This document shows, piece after piece, positions 33,800 to 45,059 of a DNA stretch of 64,000 bases (positions within the stretch are counted from its first letter, which is position 1; each line of letters opens with the position of its first letter). The translations under genes were made by a program, and so were the position numbers. The notes below the pieces were generated by a model. It had not been told where the DNA came from, made no database searches, and worked only from the letters and a program-made list of their open reading frames with translations. The stretch spans positions 10,075,214 to 10,139,213 of the forward strand of contig NW_004955466.1 in assembly GCF_000276665.1 (NCBI RefSeq). Reading direction: 5' to 3'. The DNA comes from Chinchilla lanigera. Its lineage: Eukaryota; Chordata; Mammalia; Rodentia; Chinchillidae.

Positions 33800-34739
33800 A
33801 TTGAAGGGTTGTTTTCCTTAAAACTTGAAATACTTCACTTCAAACTGTCCTTGACTTGAGCATTTGTGCTGAGAAGTCAGCTGTGATTCTGATAGGTTTT
33901 CCTTTATAGGTGATTTGGTTTTTTTCCCTCACAGCTTTTAGGATTCTTGTGATGAATTTCTAGAATCTTGATTATAATATGCCTGGCTGTAGATTTTTTT
34001 ATTGTGGTTAATTAGAGTTCTATATGCCTCACTTACTGTATGTCAAATTCTTTTTCCCTAATAGGGAAGTTTTCTGCCATGATATCTATAAACAATTTTT
34101 ATATCATTTGTGCTATCTCCTGCTTTTTCTTTGACTCAATTCAATCTTATGTTATTCTTCTTTGCCTCATCTAGCAGCTGATGTATTGATTTCTCATATC
34201 CCCTTGCTATTCTTAAGAAAGCTTTTTTTTTTTCATGATCTTTAACTGCAAGCCTGTCTTCTGTATCTGAGATCCTATCCTCACATTGGCTTAATATACT
34301 GTGGATACTTTCAGTGGAATTTTTATTCTCCCAGATATCTGCTTGATATCTGCTTAAATATGCCTTATGGATTCCATTTCTTTCCTATGTTGAACATTCA
34401 TGGCTTCCATAATTTTCTTAAGCTCCTCTATTTTTTTTTTTTTGTCTGTATCTGCTTAAGTGTCACTATGTATGGTTTTCATTGTGGACACAATCTCTGC
34501 AGTTATCTGAGAATTTATTTCTGATTTGATTTTTCTAGAGCCTCATTCAATTACTCTGCTGTTATCACTTCAGAGAGGACAGGTGGGTGGCTTTCAGATT
34601 CACTTCATTGCCCCCTGGGTTAGCTTTTGGTGAACTGGATGTCTGGGATTACCTCTTGTTTAAGTGTCTTCTCATTTTCTTTTATATTTTAGTTTATTTC
34701 TTTAGCGATGCTTAGAAATTTCCTATTGTTGGTTGCCAT
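33800..34739 (-). pseudogene. L1 ORF1 (RNA-binding protein) remnant
   Basis: The frame opens with an ATG at about 34,739 on the minus strand (MATNNRKFL-type start) in the position expected for L1 ORF1. It is interrupted by several stops within the first 100 codons, and no intact coiled-coil or RRM-like part remains. It is recognised by position and its start, not by an intact domain. Confidence 0.6.
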
Positions 34740-36137
34740 ATTGCTAGTATTTAGAACCCTTAGTTAATGACTACTTCTCCAAGGTATCTTCCAGTTGTGG
34801 CTAGTTTTTGGGCTTTGAGTTGGTTGCAAGATTCTACATCTTCCATCTCTTGGGGATGAGAAGTTGCTGCCTGTTTGGCCCAGCCCCTGGTTCTTTGGCA
34901 CTGTATCACAGTATTTTCTATGACCTTTAGTTAATCCCAGTCTTAGAATACCAGGGAGAATAGCTGTTCAGATCAATTATGTCACTTTTGGCTAAACTGG
35001 TACCATATACAATAACAGTAGCATCAATCACAGCCTAAAAAAATAACAAACTGAGGTAACCATTAATTTTCCACCTTTAACTATATGAACTAGATTTTTG
35101 ATTATATAACAAAATCTAAAACAAACCAGAGAACTATATGTGGTATATTAGTCCTTAATATGTCAATTTTACCTTCAGGAGTTAAAATTTAAAAGAGGTT
35201 AGGGAAAAAATAGAGAGGCAGAAAAAGAGGACGAGATTAGATGTTAGGCTGAAGGACAAAAAGGGACCATGCTAACTTTGGGAAACTGGTGCAGAAGACT
35301 GGAGGGAAGGAGAAAAGGAAGAGATAAAAAGAACAGAGCAGACCCACAACCACAAAGAGGCTAGAAACCACATTCACACTTGTGTAAAAACAAGATCAAA
35401 CAATGAAGGAGAAAAAAAACAAAAATAGAACCACAACGATAGCAACAAAAAGCAAACAAGAGAGAACAAAAAGTCCACTTCCAGGTTTGTCTCTGCTGTC
35501 ACTGGTAGACAACATGTGGAAACAGAGCCCCAATCCATGCTAATTTATCCCAGCAAGCCAGCAATAGTTTTTTGGTAGTATAGTGGACAATCTCACCCAG
35601 CCTACACCTTTGGGTAAAACCAGAGTCATTCAGCTTGCAGCCATCAGGGTGCCTTCATGGCCCTGAGCCCATCTGGGAGCTGCTAGATGGAGCCAGCAGC
35701 TGCACTGAGTTCTGAACTCAGCTGGGCGCTATCCAAGGTGGTTCCATGCCGAGCGCTCTCTCCAGTAGCATGACTGAGCCCTCAGCACTCACCACCAGCT
35801 AGTGCAGTCCTTCAGGTCCATTGCTGTGTCTCTCCATGGAGGCCTCTGGGTTACCAGCAGTCACCATTTGTCCACAGGTTTGAATCACTCCTCTCTCACA
35901 GTGAGTCTCATCTCAGCAAAAAGGTGCCACAGGCTACCTCCTGCTTCTTTGTTGAAGTTTCTCTCTCCATCTCTCCATGGGTTTCAATTCATGCTTCAGA
36001 TCCTTCCTGGGTCCAGCTGACCCACTTCCCTCCTTGTCTTCCACACATTGCTATATTCCAGCATCTGGACAGCAACACTCAGAGCAGTTCTTTCTCTGCT
36101 GCTTACCACTCTGCCATCTTGGTGCCTCCTCTCTCAA
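34740..36137 (-). promoter_or_regulatory. L1 5' UTR (internal promoter region), decayed
   Basis: It lies between the ORF1 start and the 5' end of the L1. At its 5' end (plus strand 36,113-36,124) it has the CCAAGATGGC block that in other mammals binds YY1 and positions L1 transcription starts. The sequence is rather AT-rich and shows no intact CpG-rich promoter. It is probably inactive. Confidence 0.65.
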
Positions 36138-36195
36138 AGTATGCTCATAGACTAGCAAAAAATAGAAATGAGATGTGTTATGTGTACATCTCCTG
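36138..36195. other. Flank between L1 and MER5A
   Basis: Short unclassified sequence adjoining the L1 5' end; contains an AAAATAGAAATGAGATGTGT block that recurs at about 36,929. Confidence 0.45.
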
Positions 36196-36315
36196 TACCA
36201 TTCTTAGAAAATGCAAAATCTTGATCCCCACCACAGACCTTCCAAATCAGAATCAACATTAAAATAAGATCCCTAGTTACTCATATGTGCATGAAAGTTT
36301 GAGGAATGCTGAGCT
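36196..36315 (+). mobile_element. MER5A hAT DNA transposon fossil
   Basis: 'tgatccccaccacagacctt' at 36,223-36,242, 'aatcagaatcaacattaaaat' region at 36,246-36,266 and 'gcatgaaagtttgaggaatgctg' region at 36,289-36,311 give a good match in order to MER5A. The left inverted repeat is lost. Confidence 0.75.
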
Positions 36316-36750
36316 GCAGGTCAACTTTTGACATCCTTATAGGATTTGTGGCCTTCTTCTGTCTGGCACTTGCGATACCATTCTGGCTGTAGTGTTCTTC
36401 ACTTTTTTTAAACATTAAGATGCAAGAACATTAAACAACTTCTATTTCTTTTCTCTTTGTTCTCCATGCTTTTGTACATTGACCTCTCCCTCTGTACTAG
36501 ACAATGAAAAAGAAAATATTAGTAACTTTAAAGACACAGCAAATGGAACTAACCAAAATGAAACAGAGAGAAAGGCTGAGAATAAAGAATAAAGAGCATC
36601 ACTGAGCTGTGGAGCAACATTAATGCCCTAATATGTTACTAGAGTCAAACAAGTCAAAAAGAATACATATATATACTTTTTGAAGAAAATCATAAAAGTT
36701 TCCTCCAAAATTTGAAAATTATAATTCTGTAATTTCAATAAATCATAACA
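36316..36750. other. Unclassified AT-rich sequence
   Basis: Probably old LINE-derived. No exon; open frames on either strand are short. Confidence 0.35.

Positions 36751-36783
<33 letters not shown>
36751..36783 (+). repeat. (AC)n microsatellite
   Basis: About 16 AC units in an AT-rich setting. Confidence 0.95.
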
Positions 36784-36785
<2 letters not shown>

Positions 36786-36865
36786 TGTGAATGAAACTAC
36801 ACTCATGGCATCATAATCAAATTGCTTAAAGCACCTACTTATAGAAAGTAGAGAGACAGATCTTT

Positions 36866-37030
36866 TCAAATGGAAAGGAGACCCATTTGGTAGGGGAAAG
36901 TGGAAGGAGAGGTGGGAAAATGGACCAAAAAATAGAAATGAGATGTGTTATATACATGTGCCAACTCCCCATGTGGAATGTATTCATTATGTACTACAAA
37001 CATGTAGTAATACAAAATAAAAATGGAGAA
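36866..37030 (+). repeat. Unclassified repeat, copy 2 (matches 19,500-19,672)
   Basis: It shares 'gccaactcccc' (36,959-36,969), 'ggaatgta' and 'cattatgtactacaaacatgt' blocks and an A-rich end with copy 1, in the same order. It is likely the 3' end of a LINE family. Confidence 0.55.
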
Positions 37031-39002
37031 AAAGACCCAATAAAGAGAAAAATCTCCAAAACAGGTAGAGAAAAAGTGGCACAGTCTTTTCAGAAAAGCA
37101 AAGACTAAAAATTACAGGGTTAATCACCAGGAATAGTACAAACCAGGAAACACGGAAGCAGTATCTTCAAAGTATTACAAGCAAAAAGCAAAACAACAAA
37201 AACTCAAATTCTACAATTATGTAGTTGATAGAAATGTTTATCAAAAACAAAGACTTTCAAATATACAAAACTGAAAGACTTCAGCTCCACAAATCTGCTG
37301 TTCCACAGATGTAGACAGAAGTGTATTGGACCAAGGTCTACAGCTACACAAAGGCATGAGGCACAGCTGGAAATATGACAAATATTTTTCCTGGGTTTTT
37401 AAAAACATTTTAGAAGATAAAAGACATACAAAAGCAAAATGAAAACTGGGTTCTGTGAGGTCTATTGTACACACAGAGGTATGTATGTGAACGACACACA
37501 CAGCCCAGGAGGAAGAGGGAACACAAATACACAGTAGTGTGAGGTCTTCTGCTGTATGTAAAGTGGCCTAATATCACGTGACAGGAGACAGTGACCACGT
37601 GAAGATCTATAATATAACCATTAAAGTAACTTTTAAAGTGAAACAACAAAAGCTTATAATAAGTCAACTAACTTCAAAGAGAAGGAGAATTTTAAATAAA
37701 GATAAAGACTGAAAAGGAAAAAGTAAAATTATATTTGCAAACAGGATTGGGTATGGAAAAAAGTTTACCAAATGTACAAAATAAAAACTACGGTTGTCTG
37801 AGGCCAGGTAAATAATGTAAAACTCAGTTGTATCTCTTTATACTAGCAATGAACAATTACAAATTTTGAAGTAATATTATTTTACAATAGCTTCAAGAAT
37901 ACGTAAGACTCGGAGATACATTTGACAAAAGATATACAAGACCTGTATAATGAAAACTATAAAGAATTGATGAGGGAAATTAAAGAAGATCTAAGTAAAT
38001 GGAGAGATATATGTGTTCACGGATCAAAAAACTCAATATTGTTAAGACATCAACTCTACAGATATGCAGTCCCAATCAAAAAAGTCCCAGAGGGTTTTTG
38101 AAGAAACTGACAGGCCAGTTGAGAAAATGCAAAGAATCTATAATGACCAAAGAAACTTTGAAAGAGGAAGACAAAGTTGGACAACTCATATTACATGGCT
38201 TATTAAAAAGCTACAATAACCAAATCTATATAACATTGGCACAGAGACAAATATGTCAATGTAACAGAATGGAGAGTATCAGAAAGAAACTCACACATAC
38301 ACAGTCCAGTGATTTTCAATAAGTACAAAGGCTGTCAGTGAAGAACAGAGAATCTTATCAATAAATGATACTGAAATAATTGGATATCCATATTAAAACT
38401 TAACTTCAGTCTGGACATTAAAAACTAAACTATGAAACTTCTAGAAGCACACATAAGAGAAAATCTTAATGACTTTATATTAGGCAAAGATTTCTTGGAG
38501 GTGATACAAAGAGCAGGACCTATAAAAGGTGAAGTTGGTAAACTAGACATCATCAAAGTTAAGAATGCTTTCTTGAAAGACAAAATTAAGAATATGCAGA
38601 GACACCAGGTGTCATGGCACATGCCTAGGATCCAAGAACTCAAGAGGCTGCAGCAGGAGGATTGGTGCATGTTTAAGTCCAACTAGGCTACATACTGAGA
38701 GTCTGTCTCCAAAAAAGGTATCCAAAGATAATTTTTAGATTAAGAAAATACTTGAAGATCATATATTTGATAAAAGACTTTTATCTAGAATATGCAAAGA
38801 ACACTCAGAAGCATTAAGAACATCAACAGCTAAAGTTTTTTAAATGGGGAAAGTGTTTTGAGTAGACATTTCCAACAAAGAAATGAATAAATACCTATTA
38901 GCATGGTAAAAACTAAAAATAGTCTGATTTACAAGTGCTGCTAAGGATGTGGGACAATTAAGACCCTCACATGGCCAGGGGGTTGTGTAAATGATACAAT
39001 CC
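37031..39002 (+). mobile_element. Old L1 LINE (L1M type), ORF2 part
   Basis: From about 37,830 it follows the ORF2 of ancient mammalian L1: 'acctgtataatgaaaactat' at 37,941-37,960, 'ttcacggatcaaaaaactcaatattgttaag' region at 38,015-38,045, 'gacaaagttggacaactc' near 38,171, and 'taaaactaaactatgaaac' near 38,422. A B1 SINE is nested at 38,602-38,716. The stretch 37,031-37,830 may be the L1M/HAL1 3'-UTR-like part of a neighbouring copy and is less certain. It has many stops; frames at 37,999-38,322 and 38,432-38,686 are L1 remnants. Confidence 0.8.
38602..38716 (+). mobile_element. B1 SINE nested in L1
   Basis: 'caggtgtcatggcacatgcc' at 38,607-38,626 followed by 'caagaggctgcagcaggagg' and 'gagagtctgtctccaaaaaa' gives the order of a B1 monomer. 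It is moderately diverged. The target duplication is not clear. Confidence 0.8.
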
Positions 39003-39363
39003 TGTTATGGTTTATGTCTGTGTGTCCCCCCAATGCCTCATGCGGTCATGGGGCAGGCTATTAGAGCTGAATGATTGTGGGTGTGAGAGCTACACCCGCC
39101 CTGGGGTAGATAGTTTACATATATAAGGGAGAGGAAGAAGCTGCTTGGGGCCATTCCTCCCCCATTCCACCCTGGTCTGTGGTTGTTGCTTAGCTGTGTG
39201 CTGCCGCCCTGAGATGCAGCCCTCTGCAATGTGCCACTCTGCCTTATAATCTGCCAAGTACGGATTGAAACCTCCACAAACTGTAAGCGAAATAAACCTT
39301 TCCTTCCTTAATTTTGGGCATCAGGTATTTTGTCCCAGTAATGAGAAAAAAGTAACCAAGACA
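39003..39363 (+). mobile_element. MaLR-type solo LTR with 5-bp target duplication, nested in L1
   Basis: 361 bp, starting TGTTATGG at 39,003 and ending ...CCAAGACA at 39,363. AATCC stands immediately before (38,998-39,002) and after (39,364-39,368), the 5-bp duplication expected of ERVL-MaLR integration. An AATAAA polyadenylation signal lies at 39,291-39,296. The surrounding old L1 continues on both sides. No internal retroviral region remains, so it arose by LTR-LTR recombination. Confidence 0.92.
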
Positions 39364-39900
39364 AATCCCCTCGGAAAACACTTTGTCAGTTATCTAAAAG
39401 GTTACGCACCCCTACCACGTGACAGCCATTCTACTCAGAGGTACTCACCGCTGGAAATGAAGGCCTGGGTCCACACAAACGCTTGCACCACTTATGTGCA
39501 GAAGCTGCATTTGTATTATAAAGGTAAAACAACCCAAATATCCACCACTAGGAAAAGTGACAATTGTGCTACAACATGGGTGAATCTCAGAATAAGTATG
39601 CTAAATTAAAGAAGCCTCACCTAAAATATGATTGCACTTACACAAATTCTAGAAAATTAAAGCTGATCTATGGTTACAGAAAACAAATGAGTGGTCCCTG
39701 AAGTTAGACAAGGAGCAGGAAGCAAAGAATAAAGACATGAGAGAGCATGGGGCAGGGTGGCACACATCTTCATGGTTCCACCATGCTGTGGTTTCAGGTG
39801 TATAAGTTCATCAAGACATAGCAAACTGTATACTTTCATGTAACTTATTGTAACAACAGAAATAACTTCAATGTCCATCAACAGGGGAACAATAAATAGA
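39364..39900 (+). mobile_element. Old L1 LINE, continued 3' end
   Basis: Resumes the L1 interrupted by the LTR. 'aggcctgggtccacacaaacgc' at 39,461-39,482, 'aacaacccaaatatccaccac' region at 39,528-39,548, and 'atgggtgaatctcagaa' near 39,576 are end-of-ORF2 blocks. 'ttcatcaagacatagcaaactgtatactt' near 39,808 is 3' UTR-like. The right edge is uncertain. Confidence 0.75.
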
Positions 39901-40165
39901 AATACATTGACATGTAGCATGCATTTATGCATTATATAGCATGAGTAGTGTTGCCATAGGATGAAATGCAATAGAACAGGGTTTCTTCTGACTTTCTTTT
40001 GTAAATAAGTCTCCTGAGGATCTTTGGTCAGGCGTGGACATTGAGATTCAAGAAGTAGAATGGTGGAATCTTACCTCTGAATGATGCTGGGACTACCAGG
40101 CCAGGGACTACATTATATGTAGCACTGCACAGATAAACTAGATTCATCCCCATCAACATAGACAG
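39901..40165. other. Unclassified sequence
   Basis: No repeat or exon recognised between the L1 end and the next LTR. Confidence 0.35.
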
Positions 40166-40564
40166 ATGCTAGGGTGTGAATATAGTCTGTTCCCTCTAAA
40201 TACATGCAGGGCTTTCATCTCTAAAGTCTTACACTATGGTATTAAGAGAATGAAAACATCATCTGACCATGGTGTTTAGAGCCCAGGCTTTAGGGAAATG
40301 ATGAGATTAGACTAGGTGAGCAGGTCTTATCTGCATGGCTCAGTCCTGGTGACTTTATAAAGAGGAGAAAAAAAGCCACATAGATGGAGATGCACCTGAG
40401 ATGCTGCCATGGTGTGAGGTAGCAAGGTGGAGCCTCCCTAGATCCTCTGCTCTGCTCTTTGGACCTTGCTTATCTACAAACATAAACCAAAATAAACTTT
40501 CTTTCTGTATCAGGTAGCCCTCCTCAGGTATTTCATTATAGTAACTAAAAGCTGAATAATGCAA
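40166..40564 (+). mobile_element. MaLR/MST-type solo LTR
   Basis: Starts near TGCTAGGGTGTGAATATAG (40,166-40,186). Then 'gtgactttataaagaggag' at 40,350-40,368, 'cttatctacaaacataaacc' near 40,469 with AATAAACTTTC at 40,491-40,501 (polyadenylation signal). It ends 'agtaactaaaagctgaataatgcaac' near 40,539. Order and end match MST/MLT-like LTRs. Confidence 0.75.
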
Positions 40565-40594
40565 CACTCAAAACTTCAAAAGTAGAGGGGGTAA

Positions 40595-40976
40595 TGGTTG
40601 ACTCATTGTGTCAACCTGAGAAGTTTCAAACCTTAACTAAGTGACTCAGCAGTGAGCCAGGGTCCTCACTTTGTAAACATCTTCATCCTGAGCAAGAGGA
40701 GGGCATGGAGATGGTGTGAGTGCTACACCCACCTTGGGGTGCGGAGTAACCTGCTTACAGTATTAGGGAGGAAAGTATATTTGTGCTGTCCCTCTTGTTC
40801 TTGTTGCTTTCGCTGTCTTCTGCTGCCTTGAACTGTTGCTTCTGTGCCATGCCACCCTGCCTTGGAGCCAGCTGATAATGGACTGAAACCACACACTTCG
40901 AGGTAAATGAACTTTTCCTTCCTTAATTTTGAGCATTGGGTATTTTGTCTCAGCAATGAGAGGAAAATAACTAAGA
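40595..40976 (+). mobile_element. MaLR-type solo LTR, similar to that at 1620
   Basis: Starts TGGTTGACTCATTGTGTC. 'gtgactcagcagtgagccaggg' region at 40,641-40,662, 'ccttggagccagctgataat' at 40,860-40,879 and 'cagcaatgagaggaaaataac' near 40,951 correspond to the LTR at 1620-1988. It lies 30 bp from the preceding LTR. The minus-strand frame 40,723-41,199 is an artefact. Confidence 0.75.
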
Positions 40977-41577
40977 GGGAAAAGTGAGTTACCAAAAGAG
41001 TTATACTGTATGACATATGTATATGTATGGCATAAAAGTTTAAAAGTAAAAGTCTTTGTTCTTGGCTGTGAATGTGTAAGACAAATAGATCAACAACACT
41101 GACATGGAGATCAGATACCAGAGAAGTCTGATTGTAGGAAGAGATAAAAGGAAATAAATGGTGCCGGGAAGGAAATAAACATTTGTACTTTAACCACAAT
41201 GTTCTATTTTATCTATGTATTTATTTAAAACTCTAAAATAAAATCTAAAATCGTAACATGTATTTTTTCTGTTGGGATTGTACAGAAATGTTTTATAGGA
41301 TCCTGCGAATTTTGAAGTATTTTAAGCTTATAAAGAAGCTTAAATATAAAGAAGCAAACACCAAGGGAAATTCATACTCAAACTCCACCTGCTGCACAGT
41401 TCCACCTTGGCCGTGATTGTAAGTCTGGAAACTTGTACTCGAGGTTGGAGTGGCTACGTGACCCTGGGCCTTGAGCACAGAGAGCCCTGCGAACACGTGC
41501 AGAATGAGGGGCAGCCTCAGCCGTACACACTACCTTGGCAGGGCTCTGCCACACCCTGTTGGTGACCTAAGACTTGG
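40977..41577. other. Unclassified AT-rich sequence
   Basis: Nothing recognised with confidence; no exon. Confidence 0.4.
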
Positions 41578-41890
41578 TCTTAGTCCATTCTGTGCTGCTG
41601 TAACAGAATGCCTGATGTGAGTCATTTATAAAGAAGAGAAACTTATTACATCGCAGCCTGGATGCCAGGACGTCCAGAATCATGGTCCAGCACCAGGCAA
41701 GACCCTCTGGTTCCTCTTCCCTTGGTGAAAGTGGAAGGCAAGCGAAGGTATTAGAGGGAAAGAATGAGAGGGAAGCAGGTGAACCCACCACTTCAGTCAG
41801 GAGCCTGCTGCTACAGTAAAGATCCCGGCAGGAGGGTGGCTTTCTCAATGTCCCTCACTCCTGCAGGTCCCAGCTCTCAGCACTGCTACA
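41578..41890 (-). mobile_element. MaLR (THE1/MST-like) solo LTR
   Basis: Plus strand reads 'cttagtccattctgtgctgc' at 41,579-41,598 then 'catttataaagaagagaaac' at 41,623-41,642, the reversed 3' end of THE1/MST-like LTRs, followed by the purine-rich middle ('gtgaaagtggaaggcaag'). It is a minus-strand insertion beside three plus-strand LTRs. Confidence 0.75.
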
Positions 41891-42062
41891 GTGGGAATGC
41901 AGTGGCAGCAGGAGTTTTGCAGAGGCACTGAGACCTCAGCCGTTTCCCTAAGCAAGGTCCACTCTGTAATATTTCCTTTCTTTGGTCATCAGTTTGTGCT
42001 CGGTCATATTTGGAATTCATGGATACGTGTGTATATGGCTGATGCAATTTCATTACTTTATG

Positions 42063-42065
<3 letters not shown>

Positions 42066-42105
<40 letters not shown>

Positions 42106-42106
42106 C
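42066..42106 (+). repeat. (AC)n microsatellite
   Basis: About 19 AC units lying on the tail side of the following minus-strand ID-like SINE. Confidence 0.95.
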
Positions 42107-42127
42107 AGGGAGAGGGAGAGGGAGTAG

Positions 42128-42198
42128 AATGGGGGTTGAACCCAGGCCCTTGCACATGATAGGCAGGTGGTCTACCTCTGAACTACATGCCCAGCCCT
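42128..42198 (-). mobile_element. ID-type SINE, older copy
   Basis: 'tgggggttgaacccaggcccttg' region at 42,130-42,152 and 'tctgaactacatgcccagccc' near 42,177 are the reversed ID B-box and 5' end. The microsatellite before it likely derives from its A-tail. Confidence 0.8.
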
Positions 42199-45059
42199 TG
42201 ATCATCATGTATCTTGCACGTAGATGGCAATGATCGCTTGAGCGTGGAGATGGCTACAGCCACCTGATTCTAAAGAGTGACTTACTGCAGGCTGCTCGCC
42301 TGCGATCTGACAGAACAGCCCAGCCTTCCTGACTGACTCCTGCCTTTCAGAGAGCTCAGAGTGAGCTGCCTCCTTCCAGGGAAAGCCCCGAAGCAGCCTA
42401 AGGAATCAGGGCAATCCCCTGCTGGCGCTGCAAGGCCTGAGACTTCTCAACATGTGGGCTCTTTCTTCCTCCAAATGAGTAAAGAGTGACAATGACCCAG
42501 CCTCCCAGGAACCTGCAGGCCATCCGAACAACACCCCTTTCAGAGTCAGACCGCACCGAGCCTCGCTTGAACTGGAGAGAAACTGTAGCTCCTCATCTTA
42601 CGGAGTCCTTCCCTTCTTCCTTACATGGTCCTGCGAGGACAGCAGGAAGGATAAAAGCGTGCTGGTTTCTGGTGTTTGCTCTGAGTCTGTGCTTTGTGTA
42701 GAGGCAAAAGACCACACTCCCCTTTCCTTACTAGAAAATGACTGGCTCCATTGGAGGTCTTGTGGGACGCAGAGCCACGGCCCTGGTGAGTGAGTGTCTG
42801 CTTACCCACGTGGTCCTGGTGGGCAGCGTCAACCCCGCTGAGACTCTGAAGTCTGGGGTCCTTGCAGGCCACGGAGAGGCCCCTCTCGAGGTGGAACTTG
42901 GCTCCCGTCCCTCCAGCCACCTGTGGAGGTGGGAACGCACTGCACTCATTGTTGGGAAGCTGGACTGGTGCCACCGTACCAGGAGGCCAGCGATCTTGTC
43001 ACCACTTTGGCAAAGTGAGAAGAATGCTCCTCTGTCTTTAGCCCAGGCAGGGGGAAGGGACCAAGAAGGAAAGGTTGTCAGTGAGGGTAATTGAGCCCCG
43101 AAGTGCTACACTGCTTAATATACAGCTGGCCCCGTTTCACACGGCTGAGTCCTTTTCTGCAAGGACAAGCCCTGCCACCTGGCTGAGTCAGGAAGACCCT
43201 GGTGTGAGCTGCTGGACCCTGGACAGTATCGCTGCTCCATGCCACCCTTCTCTGCCTCCAGACCTCGCATTCCCTGTGCTGTCTTCCCTCCAAAGACTCC
43301 ATTGTGCCCGGCTCCTAGGAGGCCAGCTCAGTCCATCAGACGTGGCTGTGGTTGTAAGGACGTGATTCCCAGGAGGGGACAGGATTTGAGTCTTTTGTTT
43401 TCCCAGGATGCTTCAGTCCCCATATAAATTAGTGGATGCAAATGGAAGCCCAAGGGGAGGAACAGAGTCTAAATCTTCTTACCAAAGACCCCCAGGGCTC
43501 CTTTCCCACCCGACGGACCCTGGGTTGTCAGCGTCTCCCCACCATGGACACACACTCATTCTTTTCCCTTTTGATTATCATGTGAATTCTGCAGGGTGAG
43601 TGTTATCCTGATATTTCCTCTGACATTAGTGAATTATAAATGAAGCAGTAGTTTAGAGAATAGAGAAATTAGTTGGAGAAGGAAAGATGAGCCAAGTTTT
43701 TTCAGAGAAAGATTTAGAAAGGGACTGTGAAAGTGTCATTTTAAGTTCCAAGTCTCTGGAGAAGGTCAATAGCCCAAGCTAAGTATTGAAAGGCAGCAGG
43801 AACTTGGTCCACATGGGGAGGGAGGGGAAGATGGCCTCGGACAGAGAGCATACTGGGAAATAGCTTCGAGAGAGGTGGAGTACCCCTGTCTCCAGAGCTT
43901 TCCAAGCCAGGTGGGAGACCCAAGGTAGGCTACACAGCAAGGACAGAAAGCTCTGCTCGGGATTAAAATGATGTGGGGTTAATGACAGGCTCAAGAGAGT
44001 GGGAAGAGGGAAGAATTTAGATCAGAAAGGACCCAAAACATGGATGACCTAATCCGAGGTAAGAGTAGAAAAGCACAAATCTCAGGCATTTCAAAATCAG
44101 TGGCAGATACAGACTAACAAGTGTGTGAAGTTCAAGGTGCCTGGGAGATGCGTGGCTGCAGAGGGGACAGTCGCAAAGCAGAGCCATTTTGGCAGGAAGG
44201 ACAAATTCTGTTTGAGACACAGTGAACTGGAGGTGACAGAAAAATTTGAAGCCCAACAAAAGATAAATGTTTAAAGAAACGCATCTATTTATTATAAAGC
44301 TGGAATTCAACTCTGGAGAAGTGTGAGTTCAGATTGAGTGCCCACATATTAAGAAGCCATGCAGTGCCTGCGATTTTACAGAGATAGGCGTGGGTGAAGT
44401 GGTCTCGGGAACTGGAGACAAGAGGACAGTCACCAGCAGAACATCGTGTACCGGGGGATGATTGTGTTGAGTACTGCAAGACTATGAGAAGTGTTAACAT
44501 GGATTAAAGTGGTTTGTTTGTTTCTTTGTTGGTCATTTCACATCAGAATCAGAATGTGGACCCAGCAGTAAGAAGAGAATATGTTTCTGAGACTTCTAGA
44601 GCTCTAGGCATTATTTTAGTAAAAGACAGATGTAGTTTAGCTAAAACCCCAAAATGGCAATGGGAAAATTGGACCTTACCTTTGAGCTGATTCAACAATG
44701 TGAAGGTTACTGTTGTCATAAGAACTGTGTTCTGGGAAATCTTTTTAATTTGCTGAACGTCTCATAAATTTTAGTCAGACAAAGTTAATCCTAGAGATTT
44801 AGAAATGTGAATGGCTGTGTGTCAGGTGGAAGGAGTTTGGAGAGTGGGGTTTGGAGTGGGAATCACCTGGCACGTGTGGGAGAGATAAATGGGCTGAAAT
44901 CCTTCAGAAACATCTCTCCATGAAGTGGCCAGTGTGAAATCTTGGCGGAAGAGAAGACAGCAGAGACGTCCAATGTCTAGCATTGCTGAAATCTTATGTG
45001 AAAAATACAACATTTTAGGGTGGACAAAAAGATCCAAGATACAATTTAAAGTATATGAA
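42199..45059. other. About 2.9 kb of unique sequence, no gene supported
   Basis: No confident repeat. Open frames of 70-118 codons (for example 42,738-43,094 plus and 42,621-42,974 minus overlapping each other) show no domain and no splice framework. 42,480-43,100 is relatively GC-rich but not a CpG island. Confidence 0.45.

Larger units (their letters stand above)
29401..36137 (-). mobile_element. Near full-length L1 LINE, decayed, minus strand
   Basis: About 6.7 kb including roughly 100 N bases and a nested SINE. In order along the element (high to low coordinates): a 5' UTR with the YY1-type CCAAGATGGC block at the very start (36,113-36,124 reversed), an ORF1 beginning near 34,739, an ORF2 across about 33,545-29,500, and a short 3' end near 29,401. 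Stop codons and frameshifts break both ORFs, so it cannot encode working proteins. Because it reaches the 5' promoter, it is not a 5'-truncated copy. No clear target duplication was identified; the (TA)n tract obscures the 3' side. Confidence 0.9.

Noticed and set aside
36751..36783. CRISPR-like repeat array
   Set aside because: The only short regular repeats in the window are simple microsatellites; there are no repeat-spacer units, and the DNA is mammalian.
39003..40976. A provirus bounded by LTRs at 39,003 and 40,595
   Set aside because: The LTRs are different subtypes, one has its own 5-bp target duplication, and old L1 rather than retroviral internal sequence lies between.
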